64,000 nucleotides of DNA, taken from the NCBI GenBank assembly GCA_019422485.1, contig JAHZDG010000003.1:8674-72673 (forward strand), given 5' to 3'. This DNA is from Alistipes sp. Its GTDB lineage: Bacteria; Bacteroidota; Bacteroidia; Bacteroidales; Rikenellaceae. The position numbers were made by a program, and so were the translations under genes. The notes beneath the pieces were generated by a model. That model did not search any database and had not been told where the DNA came from. It saw only the letters and a list, made by a program, of their open reading frames with translations. Of this stretch, positions 1 to 8,158 are shown piece after piece (within the stretch, counting starts at the first letter, position 1; every line of letters begins with the position of its first letter).

Positions 1-2
1 AC

Positions 3-254
3 CCGAAGGATGAACTTTTTACGTTGCGTGAATCCTATCTCCCGATGAAAGACTTGGGCGATCCTCAAGAGTTGTTGTTGTCCTATGTCTTGTCGTTGTT
101 AGGAAAAAATGACCTTCAGACGCAAACCCTTACGCGAAGTCGTGCGAATCTCTCTTCGGGTTCGATTCCTCGCGTGATCGAAACCCGATCTTCGATTGAT
201 GATCGACCTTTCCAAGGTATGCTGGAACCCATGCCGGCCTGCTTTGGTCGTTAA
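3..254 (+). CDS. C-terminal fragment of an unidentified protein (5' end outside window)
   Basis: A reading frame is open from the first bases of the window to a TAA at 252-254, giving 83 residues. The start lies outside the window; the TTG at 24 is probably internal. The sequence is mixed polar and hydrophobic, with a Leu-rich stretch (residues about 27-36) and a basic, serine-rich tail ending PACFGR. I do not recognise a family. It ends 28 bases before the next gene on the same strand, so the two could be cotranscribed. No signal peptide or membrane segment is visible in the part seen. The frame being open is direct; that it is a real gene end is inference from its position and lack of a better frame. 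Confidence 0.45.
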   Translation, partial: PKDELFTLRESYLPMKDLGDPQELLLSYVLSLLGKNDLQTQTLTRSRANLSSGSIPRVIETRSSIDDRPFQGMLEPMPACFGR

Positions 255-282
255 ATAATGTTTTACCTAATCGTTTCCTCCC

Positions 283-1119
283 ATGATTCTTCCCGAAACC
301 CGATTGATCTGTTTTTCTCCGACGCTGACCTCGCTGAAAGTGGGGAAAGCTATTGTGAAGGGGGTTGGTGCCGAACGTAATACGACGCTCGATCTGACCC
401 GGACCGCTCAAGAAGATGAAATCGTCCTGCCGGCAGACATGTTGGCGGTGATTGCCGTACCCGTTTATGGCGGGAAAGTGGCTCCGACAGCCTTTGTGCG
501 CTTGCAGCGCCTGCGGGCTCAAGGTACTCCGGCGGTGTTGGTGGTCGTGTATGGCAATCGGGATTATGACGGGGCTTTGCGTGAACTGGACGATCTGGCC
601 CGAGTGTTGGGTTTTGTGCCCGTAGCGGCAGCGACGTTTGTGGGGGAACACTCGTATAGTACGTCTCAATGGCCGGTGGCTGCCGGTCGCCCCGATAATC
701 ACGATCTGGAGCAAGCGACCCAGTTTGGACAGGCTGTTCGGAAAAAATTGGAGGGAATCACCTCTCTGGCCGATATGCCGGCGTTGCAGGTGGCCCGCAT
801 TCAGCGTCCCCGTCAACCGTTTTTGGCCCGTTTCCGGTTTATTCGGGATGTGGTGCGTCTGCGTCGTAGCGGAAAGCCCATGCCTCAGGTGCCAGCGGTC
901 GATCCGGAACGTTGTACGCATTGCGGAGCCTGTGTACGGTTGTGTCCGGTCGGTGCCATCGCTCCCGGGGACGAATTGAATACCGATGCCTCGATCTGTA
1001 TTCGTTGTTGTGCTTGTGTCAAGGGATGTCCCATGGAAGCCCGCCAATTTGATACCCCGTTCAGTCGGATTCTCTCGACTCGCTTCCCGGAACAGAAGCA
1101 AAATCAGACGTTGTTGTGA
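283..1119 (+). CDS. EFR1 family flavodoxin-ferredoxin fusion protein
   Basis: A 278-residue protein with two modules. Residues 1-150 form a flavodoxin-like fold, with a near N-terminal stretch reading CFSPTLTS and a region VYGNRDYD typical of EFR1 proteins. Residues about 205-255 hold two 4Fe-4S ferredoxin motifs, CTHCGACVRLCP and CIRCCACVKGCP, so eight cluster cysteines are visible, plus one additional Cys in the second motif. The family transfers electrons in anaerobes, but the physiological partner is generally unknown. It is probably cytoplasmic: no signal peptide is seen. The ATG at 283 fits the family start. No redox enzyme lies next to it, so its partner cannot be inferred here. A 9-bp hairpin follows the stop codon. 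Confidence 0.85.
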   Translation: MILPETRLICFSPTLTSLKVGKAIVKGVGAERNTTLDLTRTAQEDEIVLPADMLAVIAVPVYGGKVAPTAFVRLQRLRAQGTPAVLVVVYGNRDYDGALRELDDLARVLGFVPVAAATFVGEHSYSTSQWPVAAGRPDNHDLEQATQFGQAVRKKLEGITSLADMPALQVARIQRPRQPFLARFRFIRDVVRLRRSGKPMPQVPAVDPERCTHCGACVRLCPVGAIAPGDELNTDASICIRCCACVKGCPMEARQFDTPFSRILSTRFPEQKQNQTLL

Positions 1120-1121
1120 TC

Positions 1122-1144
1122 ACAAAGACCGATCGGGTCTTTGT
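1122..1144 (+). terminator. Hairpin after the EFR1 gene, weak terminator candidate
   Basis: Two 9-base arms (1122-1130 and 1136-1144, ACAAAGACC and its complement) flank a 5-base loop, 3 bases after the EFR1 stop codon. No T-run follows, so intrinsic termination is doubtful. A second perfect 9-bp hairpin lies at 1166-1186 (CGGAGAACG, 3-base loop). The rest of the gap 1120-1430 holds no convincing gene or promoter. Confidence 0.35.
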
Positions 1145-1430
1145 CGTGCTGGATCCAAAGAAGGCCGGAGAACGCGCCGTTCTCCGAAAGGGAGGCATAT
1201 GGGGTTTGCGAAGAGCGCGATTGCCGATGGGAAACGGGTGCAATGACGCAGAAAACAGAGGGGGTGGGTGTCCGGCAAAGTAAAAAGGAGTCGTAGAGGT
1301 ACGATCAGAATTCCTTTCGAAGGAACTGTGCGGGGTGGAGAATGGCGCTTCAGGATCGAGAAATTGGAAGGAACGTGTTTTTATTTCGTCGCTTTCTTCT
1401 TACCTTTATCCCATTAATTTCGATACGATC

Positions 1431-2540
1431 ATGTTCCCTGCCGAAAAATACCTCCAGTTACGGGCCCTTCTGTCGGATGGCCCCAAGAAAATCGCGTTGC
1501 TTTGTCATACCAATCCGGATGGCGATACCATCGGTGCCGCTCTGGCTTGGCGAAGCTATTTGGAACGACTGGGACATACGACCTGCTGCATCGCTCCGAA
1601 CCGTTATCCCTATTTCCTGGAATGGATGACCGATATTGCGCATATCGGCGTTTTTAAGGAAGATCATGACGGAGCGTTGGCTCGCTTCGTGGAGAGCGCG
1701 GATATTATTTTCGCCATGGACTTCAATCAGATCGGACGGCTGGACCGCCTCACGGAGACGGTCATGGCCAATCAGCAAGCCACTTGGGTGTTGATCGACC
1801 ACCACCTTTATCCGCCTTTGGAAGAGTATTCGCTGGCTTTTTCCGACCCGACCGCTTGCTCGACCTCGTATATCATCTATCATATGATTACCACTCTGGC
1901 CGGAGAAGAGGCCATCACGAAAGCCATCGCAGAGTCGCTCTATGTGGGTATGATGACCGATACGGGGAACTTCTCGTTCAGTAACCTGACTTCGGGGGTG
2001 TTCCGGGCTGCGGCTACGCTGATCGATAAGGGCGTGAACGTGCCGTATGTCAACAGCGCCGTCTATAATAATTTCTCGGAAAGCCGCATGCGTCTGTTGG
2101 GGTATGTGTTGCATGAAAAGATGGTGACGCGCTATCAATACGGGGTCGCTTATGTAGGATTGACCGAAGAGGAAATGCGCCGTTTCGATTTCAAACAGGG
2201 TGACAGCGAAGGATTCGTGAATTTCCCGTTGTCGATTCGGGCTATCCGGATGTCGGCCATGTTCATTGAAACAAAACATGGTATTCGAGTGTCGTTGCGT
2301 TCGCGGGGAGATGTGGATGTCAATGTGTTTGCGCGTCGATACTTTGAGGGCGGCGGTCATCGCAATGCAGCCGGCGGAAAATCCTATGTCTCAATGCCGG
2401 AAACGATCGCCCGTTTCGAAAAAGCCATTGCCGAATATTTCGGGGAAGTCTCTCCGGTGGTGCCGGCCCGTTCTTTCGAAGCGGAAGAACAGGCCATTGC
2501 CCATGAAGGCCGGATCGAATCGGAAAAAACGGAGGCCTGA
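1431..2540 (+). CDS. DHH family phosphoesterase (NrnA-like oligoribonuclease / pAp phosphatase)
   Basis: A 369-residue protein of the DHH-DHHA1 superfamily. The N-terminal DHH domain shows HTNPDGD near residues 26-32, AMDFNQ, the name-giving LIDHH, and GMMTDTG, which together supply the two-metal site. The C-terminal DHHA1 domain carries GGGHRNAAGG, the substrate-binding loop. NrnA-type members degrade 2-5 nt RNA fragments and dephosphorylate pAp; cyclic dinucleotide-derived pNpN activity is also known in the family, so the exact substrate is inferred. The ATG at 1431 is chosen over upstream in-frame starts at 1335 because the first conserved strand follows it at the usual distance. The C-terminal 40 residues are an acidic, Glu-rich tail of no known role. 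No operon partner is obvious. Confidence 0.88.
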   Translation: MFPAEKYLQLRALLSDGPKKIALLCHTNPDGDTIGAALAWRSYLERLGHTTCCIAPNRYPYFLEWMTDIAHIGVFKEDHDGALARFVESADIIFAMDFNQIGRLDRLTETVMANQQATWVLIDHHLYPPLEEYSLAFSDPTACSTSYIIYHMITTLAGEEAITKAIAESLYVGMMTDTGNFSFSNLTSGVFRAAATLIDKGVNVPYVNSAVYNNFSESRMRLLGYVLHEKMVTRYQYGVAYVGLTEEEMRRFDFKQGDSEGFVNFPLSIRAIRMSAMFIETKHGIRVSLRSRGDVDVNVFARRYFEGGGHRNAAGGKSYVSMPETIARFEKAIAEYFGEVSPVVPARSFEAEEQAIAHEGRIESEKTEA

Positions 2541-2749
2541 TCCGGTTTGTGGACTTCCTGTGGGCGAAGGGGCTTCTCTGTGGCTGAAACGGCTCCGGAA
2601 GGGTGAGAATGGTCCCGGATAGAGGGGGGAGTGGAAGCTGTCCGGTGGTCTCGGGGAGAGATGGAATGTTGCTGTCTGAGCGAATCGCATACGAAGCAGG
2701 GGGCGAAAATCGTTTGATACAAAAGGCCGGTCACCTGGTGTCAGACAAG

Positions 2750-3448
2750 ATGTATTCTGACGAGGATCTGTTAATATATCGCAGCGTGAAACCTATTTTA
2801 TCGATATCCTCTTTGTTCGCAACCATCGGGAGGTACTGTTCCGAGGTGTTGCGGAAGCTCTATCCGCCTGCCAACAAAACGTTCGTGTATGAACGGGACC
2901 GGCGTTGTCGGCGGATTACGTGGGGCGTGACGATCGGGTTGATCGTTATCTTTGCAGCCATGATGCTGCTGTCGAGCCAACAGTATTTTCCGGCTTGGCT
3001 GATCTTTTTTGTGTTGAGTATCATTGCTTTGGAGGTGCTGTCGATTCCCCGTTTCATTACCTTGAACGATGAGGCTTTGGAAATCCACTGCGTGGTGGAT
3101 CTGACGCGTATCCATGTCGAGGATATTGAGTCAATTCGACGGATTGGTCGGGAAGAGTTCCGCCGTCTGACGCCTTTGATGGGAAGTTATGGCTTCGGCG
3201 GCTATTTCGGCTATTATTTCGATTTTTCCAGTTGGAATTTCTATAAACTCTATGCCACCGAACGGAAACATCTGGTCCTCATTGAGGATATTTATGAAGA
3301 TGCCTATATCGTGAGTTGCTCCGATCCTGATGCGTTGGTGGCGAAGGCCATTCTGGCCCGCGATCGGAAACGGGAAGAGATCTTTCGCGCTTCGATGAAA
3401 AACGAACGGCGAAACACGAGCTCTACGGCCGATTTCTTGGAGTCTTAA
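2750..3448 (+). CDS. PH-like domain membrane protein, function unknown
   Basis: From the ATG at 2750 this is a 232-residue protein. Two adjacent membrane segments lie at about residues 55-100 (VTIGLIVIFAAMML and WLIFFVLSIIALEVL). The part after them has the pattern of a bacterial PH-like domain: a strand reading FITLNDEALEIH, a later strand around VEDIESIRRI, and a Gly/Tyr-rich segment MGSYGFGGYFGYYFD that I associate with PH-domain proteins of Bacteroidetes. The C-terminus is charged. The role in these organisms is not established. Start choice is uncertain: an in-frame ATG lies at 2609 and GTG codons also exist, but the residues before 2750 are low in family-like character. The 209 bases before it hold nothing I can name. 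Confidence 0.6.
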   Translation: MYSDEDLLIYRSVKPILSISSLFATIGRYCSEVLRKLYPPANKTFVYERDRRCRRITWGVTIGLIVIFAAMMLLSSQQYFPAWLIFFVLSIIALEVLSIPRFITLNDEALEIHCVVDLTRIHVEDIESIRRIGREEFRRLTPLMGSYGFGGYFGYYFDFSSWNFYKLYATERKHLVLIEDIYEDAYIVSCSDPDALVAKAILARDRKREEIFRASMKNERRNTSSTADFLES

Positions 3449-3472
3449 TCATCGGTAAGCGGAAATTTTTCG

Positions 3473-3480
3473 TATTTTTG
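3473..3480 (+). promoter_or_regulatory. Promoter -7 element candidate upstream of aconitase
   Basis: TATTTTTG matches the Bacteroidetes -7 consensus TAnnTTTG. No convincing -33 TTTG lies 19-21 bases upstream. If used, it would give a leader of roughly 290 bases before the aconitase start at 3780. Confidence 0.4.
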
Positions 3481-3651
3481 CAACTGATGGAAAAATAACA
3501 TCAGTGAGCAATATTTAACAAGCTTGCACCAGTGAAGGGCCTTGTCGGCAACGATGGTCCCAAACGATCGGGGGGAGGGCCATGGTGTGAAGAATGACCT
3601 GTGTGTCTTTACGCTGTGAGAGTTTGCTGCTTCTTTGAGAAATGAAAACAG

Positions 3652-3668
3652 GGTTCATCTCATGAACC
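3652..3668 (+). other. Leader hairpin 1 upstream of aconitase
   Basis: GGTTCAT and its complement ATGAACC form a 7-bp stem with a 3-base loop. It lies in the long untranslated stretch 3449-3779, about 110 bases before the aconitase start. No known riboswitch core is recognised. Confidence 0.35.
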
Positions 3669-3725
3669 GCTGAGAGAATGAAATTCCAAAGGAGCGGTGA
3701 GAGCCTGATGGGAAACATAACCGAA

Positions 3726-3756
3726 GAGGAAAAGAAAAACAGAAAAGCTTTTCCTC
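3726..3756 (+). other. Leader hairpin 2 upstream of aconitase
   Basis: GAGGAAAAG (3726-3734) and CTTTTCCTC (3748-3756) are perfect 9-base complements around an A-rich 13-base loop, 23 bases before the aconitase ATG. The downstream bases are AT-rich but not a clean T-run, so a terminator/attenuator is possible but unproven. Confidence 0.4.
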
Positions 3757-3779
3757 GGATTTCAATAAAATTTTACGAG

Positions 3780-6032
3780 ATGCTGTTCGACATTGAAATG
3801 ATCCGAAACGTCTATTCGACCTTTGCCCAACGGGTCGATCGGGCGCGCCAAACCACCGGTACGCCGTTGACGTTGGCTGAAAAAATATTGTATGCACACT
3901 TGTACGACCCCTCATCGGTGCGTCGGTATGTGCGGGGCGAAGATTATGTGAATTTCCGTCCCGACCGTGTGGCCATGCAGGATGCAACCGCTCAGATGGC
4001 GTTGTTGCAGTTTATGAATGCCGGTCGTGATCGGGCTGCCGTGCCTTCGTCGGTGCATTGCGATCACCTGATCCAAGCCAAAGCGGGCGCCGGAGAAGAC
4101 CTCCCCGCAGCCGAAGTGACCAACCGGGAGGTGTATGATTTCCTGCGGAGTGTGGCCAATCGTTATGGACTGGGGTTCTGGCGTCCGGGTGCCGGGATTA
4201 TCCATCAGGTGGTGTTGGAAAACTATGCATTCCCGGGCGGAATGATGATCGGTACCGATTCGCATACCCCCAATGCCGGAGGTCTCGGGATGGTGGCTAT
4301 CGGGGTCGGCGGGGCCGATGCCGTGGATGTGATGGCCGGGATGCCGTGGGAACTGAAGATGCCGCGTATCTTCGGGGTGCGTCTGACCGGACGGTTGAAC
4401 GGTTGGGCTTCGCCTAAAGATGTGATTCTGAAATTGGCCGGTTTGCTGACCGTCAAAGGCGGTACGAATGCCATTGTCGAATACTTCGGAGAAGGTGCTG
4501 CATCGCTGTCGGCTACCGGTAAGGCGACGATCTGTAATATGGGGGCTGAAATCGGAGCTACTACCTCGCTGTTTGCCTACGACGAGGCGATGGAACGCTA
4601 TCTGCGGGCAACGGGTCGCGCCGAAGTGGCCGATCTGGCTGCCGGTTTGCGGGCCGATTTGCAGGCTGACCCCGAAGTGCAGGCCAATCCGGAAAAATAT
4701 TACGATCGGGTGATCGATATCGATTTGAGTACCTTGGAACCCTATATCAACGGTCCTTTCTCGCCCGATGCGGCGCATCCGATTTCGGAATTTGCCGAAT
4801 TCGTGCGGACGAACGGTATCCCGTCGAAAATGGAGGTCGGTCTGATCGGTTCCTGCACCAACTCGTCGTATCAGGATTTGGGGCGTGCCGCTTCGGTAGC
4901 CCGGCAGGCCAAAGCCAAAAAGCTGAAGGTAAATGCCCGCTTCCTGATCAATCCGGGTTCGGAACAGGTGCGTTACACTGCACAGCGCGATGGTATTCTG
5001 GATGACCTGCTGGGACTGGATGGGGTGATTATGGCCAATGCCTGCGGTCCGTGTATCGGGCAGTGGGATCGTGGGGACAGCGACAAGACCCGCCCCAATT
5101 CGATTGTCACCTCGTTTAACCGCAACTTCGCCAAACGGGCCGACGGCAATCCTAATACGAATATTTTCGTGGCTTCTCCCGAATTGGTGACGGCTCTGAC
5201 GATTGCCGGAGACCTGACTTTCAATCCTCTGAAAGACACGCTGCTCAACGAAGCCGGTGAACGGGTGATGTTGGATGAACCGCAGGGTGACGAGCTGCCC
5301 TCAGCCGGTTTTGCCGTGGAAAACAACGGTTATATCGCTCCGGAAACGAACGGTTCGGCTCAGGAAGTGGTAATCGCACCCGATTCGCAGCGTTTGCAGC
5401 GTTTGAGTCCGTTTGCCGCTTGGGATGGTCACGATCTGACCGATATGCGTTTGTTGATTAAGACCAAAGGCAAATGTACTACCGACCATATTTCGATGGC
5501 GGGTCCTTGGTTGCGCTTCCGTGGGCATCTGGAAAATATCTCCGACAACTTGTTGATGGGGGCTGTCAATGCCTTTAATGGGCAGACCAACAGCGTTCTC
5601 AATACGCTGACCGGGACTTATGAAGGGGTGTCGGCTGTCGCCAAACAATATAAGGCTCAAGGGATTCCGTCGATTGTTGTGGCTGAAGATAACTATGGGG
5701 AAGGTTCGTCACGTGAACATGCCGCGCTGGAACCCCGTTTCCTGAATGTGAAAGTGGTGCTGGCCAAATCGTTTGCCCGTATTCACGAAACCAATCTCAA
5801 AAAACAGGGGATGCTGGCATTGACCTTTGTCGATCCGGCGGATTACGACCGCATTCGGGAGGACGACCGGATCTCGATTTCGGGCTTGACGACCTTTGCT
5901 CCGGGTAAAAACCTGACGGCAACCGTACGGCACAGTGATGGAACCGAAGAATCTTTCCCGGTGGCTCATACCTATAATGAGCAGCAGATCGGGTGGTTCA
6001 AAGCCGGTTCGGCCCTGAATGTCGTAGCCTGA
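3780..6032 (+). CDS. Aconitate hydratase
   Basis: A 750-residue aconitase, the usual length for Bacteroidetes members. It isomerises citrate to isocitrate through cis-aconitate in the cytoplasm. The three 4Fe-4S ligands are visible: Cys359 in GSCTNSS, and Cys422 and Cys425 in [21 protein letters not shown] (about 159-171) is the substrate-binding signature, and the C-terminal swivel domain has [16 protein letters not shown] place the start at ATG 3780 because homologues begin just before the helix preceding [12 protein letters not shown]; the open frame continues upstream to 3678, but those 34 residues look like untranslated leader. Neither isocitrate dehydrogenase nor citrate synthase is adjacent, so it appears to be a stand-alone transcription unit closed by the terminator at 6091. 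Confidence 0.95.
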   Translation: MLFDIEMIRNVYSTFAQRVDRARQTTGTPLTLAEKILYAHLYDPSSVRRYVRGEDYVNFRPDRVAMQDATAQMALLQFMNAGRDRAAVPSSVHCDHLIQAKAGAGEDLPAAEVTNREVYDFLRSVANRYGLGFWRPGAGIIHQVVLENYAFPGGMMIGTDSHTPNAGGLGMVAIGVGGADAVDVMAGMPWELKMPRIFGVRLTGRLNGWASPKDVILKLAGLLTVKGGTNAIVEYFGEGAASLSATGKATICNMGAEIGATTSLFAYDEAMERYLRATGRAEVADLAAGLRADLQADPEVQANPEKYYDRVIDIDLSTLEPYINGPFSPDAAHPISEFAEFVRTNGIPSKMEVGLIGSCTNSSYQDLGRAASVARQAKAKKLKVNARFLINPGSEQVRYTAQRDGILDDLLGLDGVIMANACGPCIGQWDRGDSDKTRPNSIVTSFNRNFAKRADGNPNTNIFVASPELVTALTIAGDLTFNPLKDTLLNEAGERVMLDEPQGDELPSAGFAVENNGYIAPETNGSAQEVVIAPDSQRLQRLSPFAAWDGHDLTDMRLLIKTKGKCTTDHISMAGPWLRFRGHLENISDNLLMGAVNAFNGQTNSVLNTLTGTYEGVSAVAKQYKAQGIPSIVVAEDNYGEGSSREHAALEPRFLNVKVVLAKSFARIHETNLKKQGMLALTFVDPADYDRIREDDRISISGLTTFAPGKNLTATVRHSDGTEESFPVAHTYNEQQIGWFKAGSALNVVA

Positions 6033-6090
6033 TGAGTCAGCGAGCTGGTTTTCGCTCGAGATAAAGAAGCCTCTGGCCTTCGTTTTATAA

Positions 6091-6122
6091 AAAAGCCGTT
6101 CCTCACGAGGAACGGCTTTTTT
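6091..6122 (+). terminator. Intrinsic terminator after aconitase
   Basis: A 13-bp perfect stem, AAAAGCCGTTCCT and its complement, with a 4-base loop, followed by a T-run. It sits 59 bases after the aconitase stop. Confidence 0.9.
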
Positions 6123-6335
6123 ATTTTGTGGCTGAAGTACGTTGGGGCTTTTCGTAATAAGAGAAAACGGGCAGGGCGTCTGCAAGAAAAGAACACTGTC
6201 AAAATGACAGGTGGGTGGATGGCCGAAACCCCGTGATGAGGCTCCGGACCATGAGTCGTTTGTCTGCTCGTTCTGAATCCGGATTTGTCTGGGGTAGTCT
6301 GAATCGCCCGTCTCCATGCTGTTCGGGGCCGGAAA

Positions 6336-6375
6336 ACAAACCGTCCGCGAAATCCGTTGGACGGATCGCGGACGG
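6336..6375 (-). terminator. Intrinsic terminator after rubredoxin (minus strand)
   Basis: CCGTCCGCGA (6341-6350) and TCGCGGACGG (6366-6375) are perfect 10-base complements with a smaller inner stem. On the minus strand the hairpin is followed by a T-rich tail (TTTGTTTT). It starts 21 bases after the rubredoxin stop codon. Confidence 0.7.
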
Positions 6376-6396
6376 TTATGGGTTTCGATTCGAGGT

Positions 6397-6555
6397 TTAG
6401 ATGGCTTCGAATACTTCTTTACCTTCCTGGCAAAGAGGGCATACCCAATCTTCGGGCAGGTCTTCGAACGCCGTGCCGGGAGCAATGCCGTTATCGGGAT
6501 CGCCTACTTCAGGATCGTATACATACCCGCATACTTCGCATTTGTACTTTTTCAT
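6397..6555 (-). CDS. Rubredoxin
   Basis: A 52-residue protein. It begins [15 protein letters not shown], carrying the first iron-binding knuckle CEVCGY (Cys6, Cys9), and has the second knuckle CPLC (Cys39, Cys42) near the C-terminus. The middle reads [19 protein letters not shown], which is the classic rubredoxin core. The four cysteines bind one iron; the protein carries single electrons in the cytoplasm, often to peroxide- or oxygen-detoxifying enzymes such as rubrerythrin. It is monocistronic by position: purB ends 109 bases upstream on the same strand and a terminator follows. Both coding strand and length are unambiguous. Confidence 0.96.
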   Translation of the reverse strand: MKKYKCEVCGYVYDPEVGDPDNGIAPGTAFEDLPEDWVCPLCQEGKEVFEAI

Positions 6556-6664
6556 AGTTGTCGTATCGTTTAGTGGATATTCACATATGACGATTCCCTC
6601 GTCATCAGGGGTTCATAGAACAAAAAACGGGCCACGCCGGATGTGTCTGTCAAATGTCAGCCGC

Positions 6665-8017
6665 TTACCCGAGGGTGATTCCGGTATAGGTCTGGGGTGA
6701 CAGACGGCGCAGTTCTTCTTTCACGCTTTCGGCTACGTCCAACCCTTCGATGAAGGCGGAAATGTCCGCTTTGGTGATCGTTTTGTTGGTACGGGTGAGT
6801 GCCTTGAGCGCTTCGTACGGATTGGGGTACTCTTCGCGGCGCAGGATCGTTTGAATCCCTTCAGCTACGACCGCCCAGTTGTTTTCCAGGTCTTCATTGA
6901 TCTTGTCCAGGTTGATGATCAACTTGTTCAACCCTTTGATGATCGATTTGAAGGCCACTACCGTATGTGCGACCGGAACCCCTACGTTACGCAGTACCGT
7001 AGAGTCGGTCAGGTCGCGCTGCAGACGCGAGATCGGCAGCTTGCCCGACAGGTGGGTGAAGATGGCGTTGGCGATCCCCAGGTTCCCTTCGGCATTTTCG
7101 AAGTCGATGGGGTTCACTTTGTGCGGCATGGCCGACGAACCTACTTCTCCGGCTTTGATGCGCTGTTTGAAATACTCCATCGACACATAGGTCCAGATGT
7201 CGCGGCACAGGTCGATCAGGATGGTGTTGATGCGTTTGAAACAGTCGAAAATAGCAGCGATGTTATCGTAGTGTTCGATCTGGGTGGTAATTTGTGAGCG
7301 TTCCAGGCCCAGCACGTCATTGACGAAGTGGTTGGCGAAAGCCACCCAGTCTACATTGGGGTAGGCGGCTTTGTGGGCGTTGAAGTTCCCGGTGGCACCC
7401 CCGAATTTGGCCGGCGAAGGAATGGCCTTCAGTTGCGTGATCTGTTTCGTGAGGCGTTCAACGAAGACCATTATCTCTTTGCCCAGTTTGGTGGGAGAGG
7501 CGGGCTGACCGTGCGTACGGGCCAGCAAAGGAATTTCGGCCCACTCTTTGGCCATGGATTTCAGCTGGGCAACCAGTTGTTCCAACAGCGGATAATATAC
7601 GTCGTTGGCGGCGTCACGCAGGCTGTACGGTACGGCCGTATGGGTAATGTCCTGAGAGGTCAGACCGAAGTGAACGAACGCTTTGTGGGCTGTCAGACCC
7701 AGCGATTCCATCTTCTCTTTGACGAGGTATTCCACGGCTTTGACATCGTGGTTGGTGGTCCGTTCGATCTCTTTAACACGCAGGGCATCGGCTTCGCTGA
7801 ATTCGCGATAGATGTCACGCAGGGATTCGAACTTCGCCTTGTCCACGTCGGCGAGTTGAGGCAGCGGCAGTTCGCACAGGGCGATAAAATATTCGATTTC
7901 TACCAGAACACGGTAGCGGATCAAAGCAGATTCGGAAAAATAGTCCGCCAATACTTCGCAGGCGCCGCGGTAGCGTCCGTCGATAGGGGAAATGGCGGTC
8001 AGGGTGTTCAGTTCCAT
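6665..8017 (-). CDS. purB: Adenylosuccinate lyase
   Basis: A 450-residue fumarase/aspartase-superfamily enzyme. It removes fumarate from SAICAR and from adenylosuccinate in purine synthesis. The N-terminal ISPIDGRYRG, the central TSQDITHTA and the superfamily signature SSAMPHKVNP are all present, and length matches the E. coli-type PurB rather than the shorter Bacillus type. The ATG at 8017 follows a very good Bacteroidetes promoter at 8040-8070, giving a short leader. No other purine genes lie nearby. Confidence 0.96.
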   Translation of the reverse strand: MELNTLTAISPIDGRYRGACEVLADYFSESALIRYRVLVEIEYFIALCELPLPQLADVDKAKFESLRDIYREFSEADALRVKEIERTTNHDVKAVEYLVKEKMESLGLTAHKAFVHFGLTSQDITHTAVPYSLRDAANDVYYPLLEQLVAQLKSMAKEWAEIPLLARTHGQPASPTKLGKEIMVFVERLTKQITQLKAIPSPAKFGGATGNFNAHKAAYPNVDWVAFANHFVNDVLGLERSQITTQIEHYDNIAAIFDCFKRINTILIDLCRDIWTYVSMEYFKQRIKAGEVGSSAMPHKVNPIDFENAEGNLGIANAIFTHLSGKLPISRLQRDLTDSTVLRNVGVPVAHTVVAFKSIIKGLNKLIINLDKINEDLENNWAVVAEGIQTILRREEYPNPYEALKALTRTNKTITKADISAFIEGLDVAESVKEELRRLSPQTYTGITLG

Positions 8018-8039
8018 ATCGTTTGAAGGTTTTAAAATA

Positions 8040-8070
8040 CAAAGATAGTCGTATTCCCGGGGAATGCAAA
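8040..8070 (-). promoter_or_regulatory. Promoter of purB
   Basis: On the minus strand TTTG, 19 bases, then TATCTTTG. This matches the Bacteroidetes sigma consensus TTTG-N19-21-TAnnTTTG exactly. The -7 element ends 22 bases before the purB ATG. Confidence 0.85.
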
Positions 8071-8091
8071 CCGTAGTTGCCCTTCAGGGGT

Positions 8092-8133
8092 AGAAAATTT
8101 CCGTCTTTCCCGGGGCGATGGGAAAGACGGAAA
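8092..8133 (-). terminator. Intrinsic terminator after the rhamnosidase gene (minus strand)
   Basis: A perfect 14-bp stem (arms 8098-8111 and 8120-8133, TTTCCGTCTTTCCC and its complement) with an 8-base loop. The minus-strand tail is T-rich. It lies 25 bases after the stop of the GH78 gene and just upstream of the purB promoter. Confidence 0.88.
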
Positions 8134-8158
8134 GAGTATAAGGTTAAAGAGGCTATTC

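Noticed and set aside
150..175. A tRNA-like T-loop, GGTTCGATTCC
   Set aside because: No matching T-stem, anticodon arm or acceptor stem can be built around it, and it lies inside an open coding frame.
986..1246. 86-codon frame overlapping the EFR1 gene
   Set aside because: It is an out-of-frame reading of the ferredoxin region followed by Arg/Gly-rich noise.
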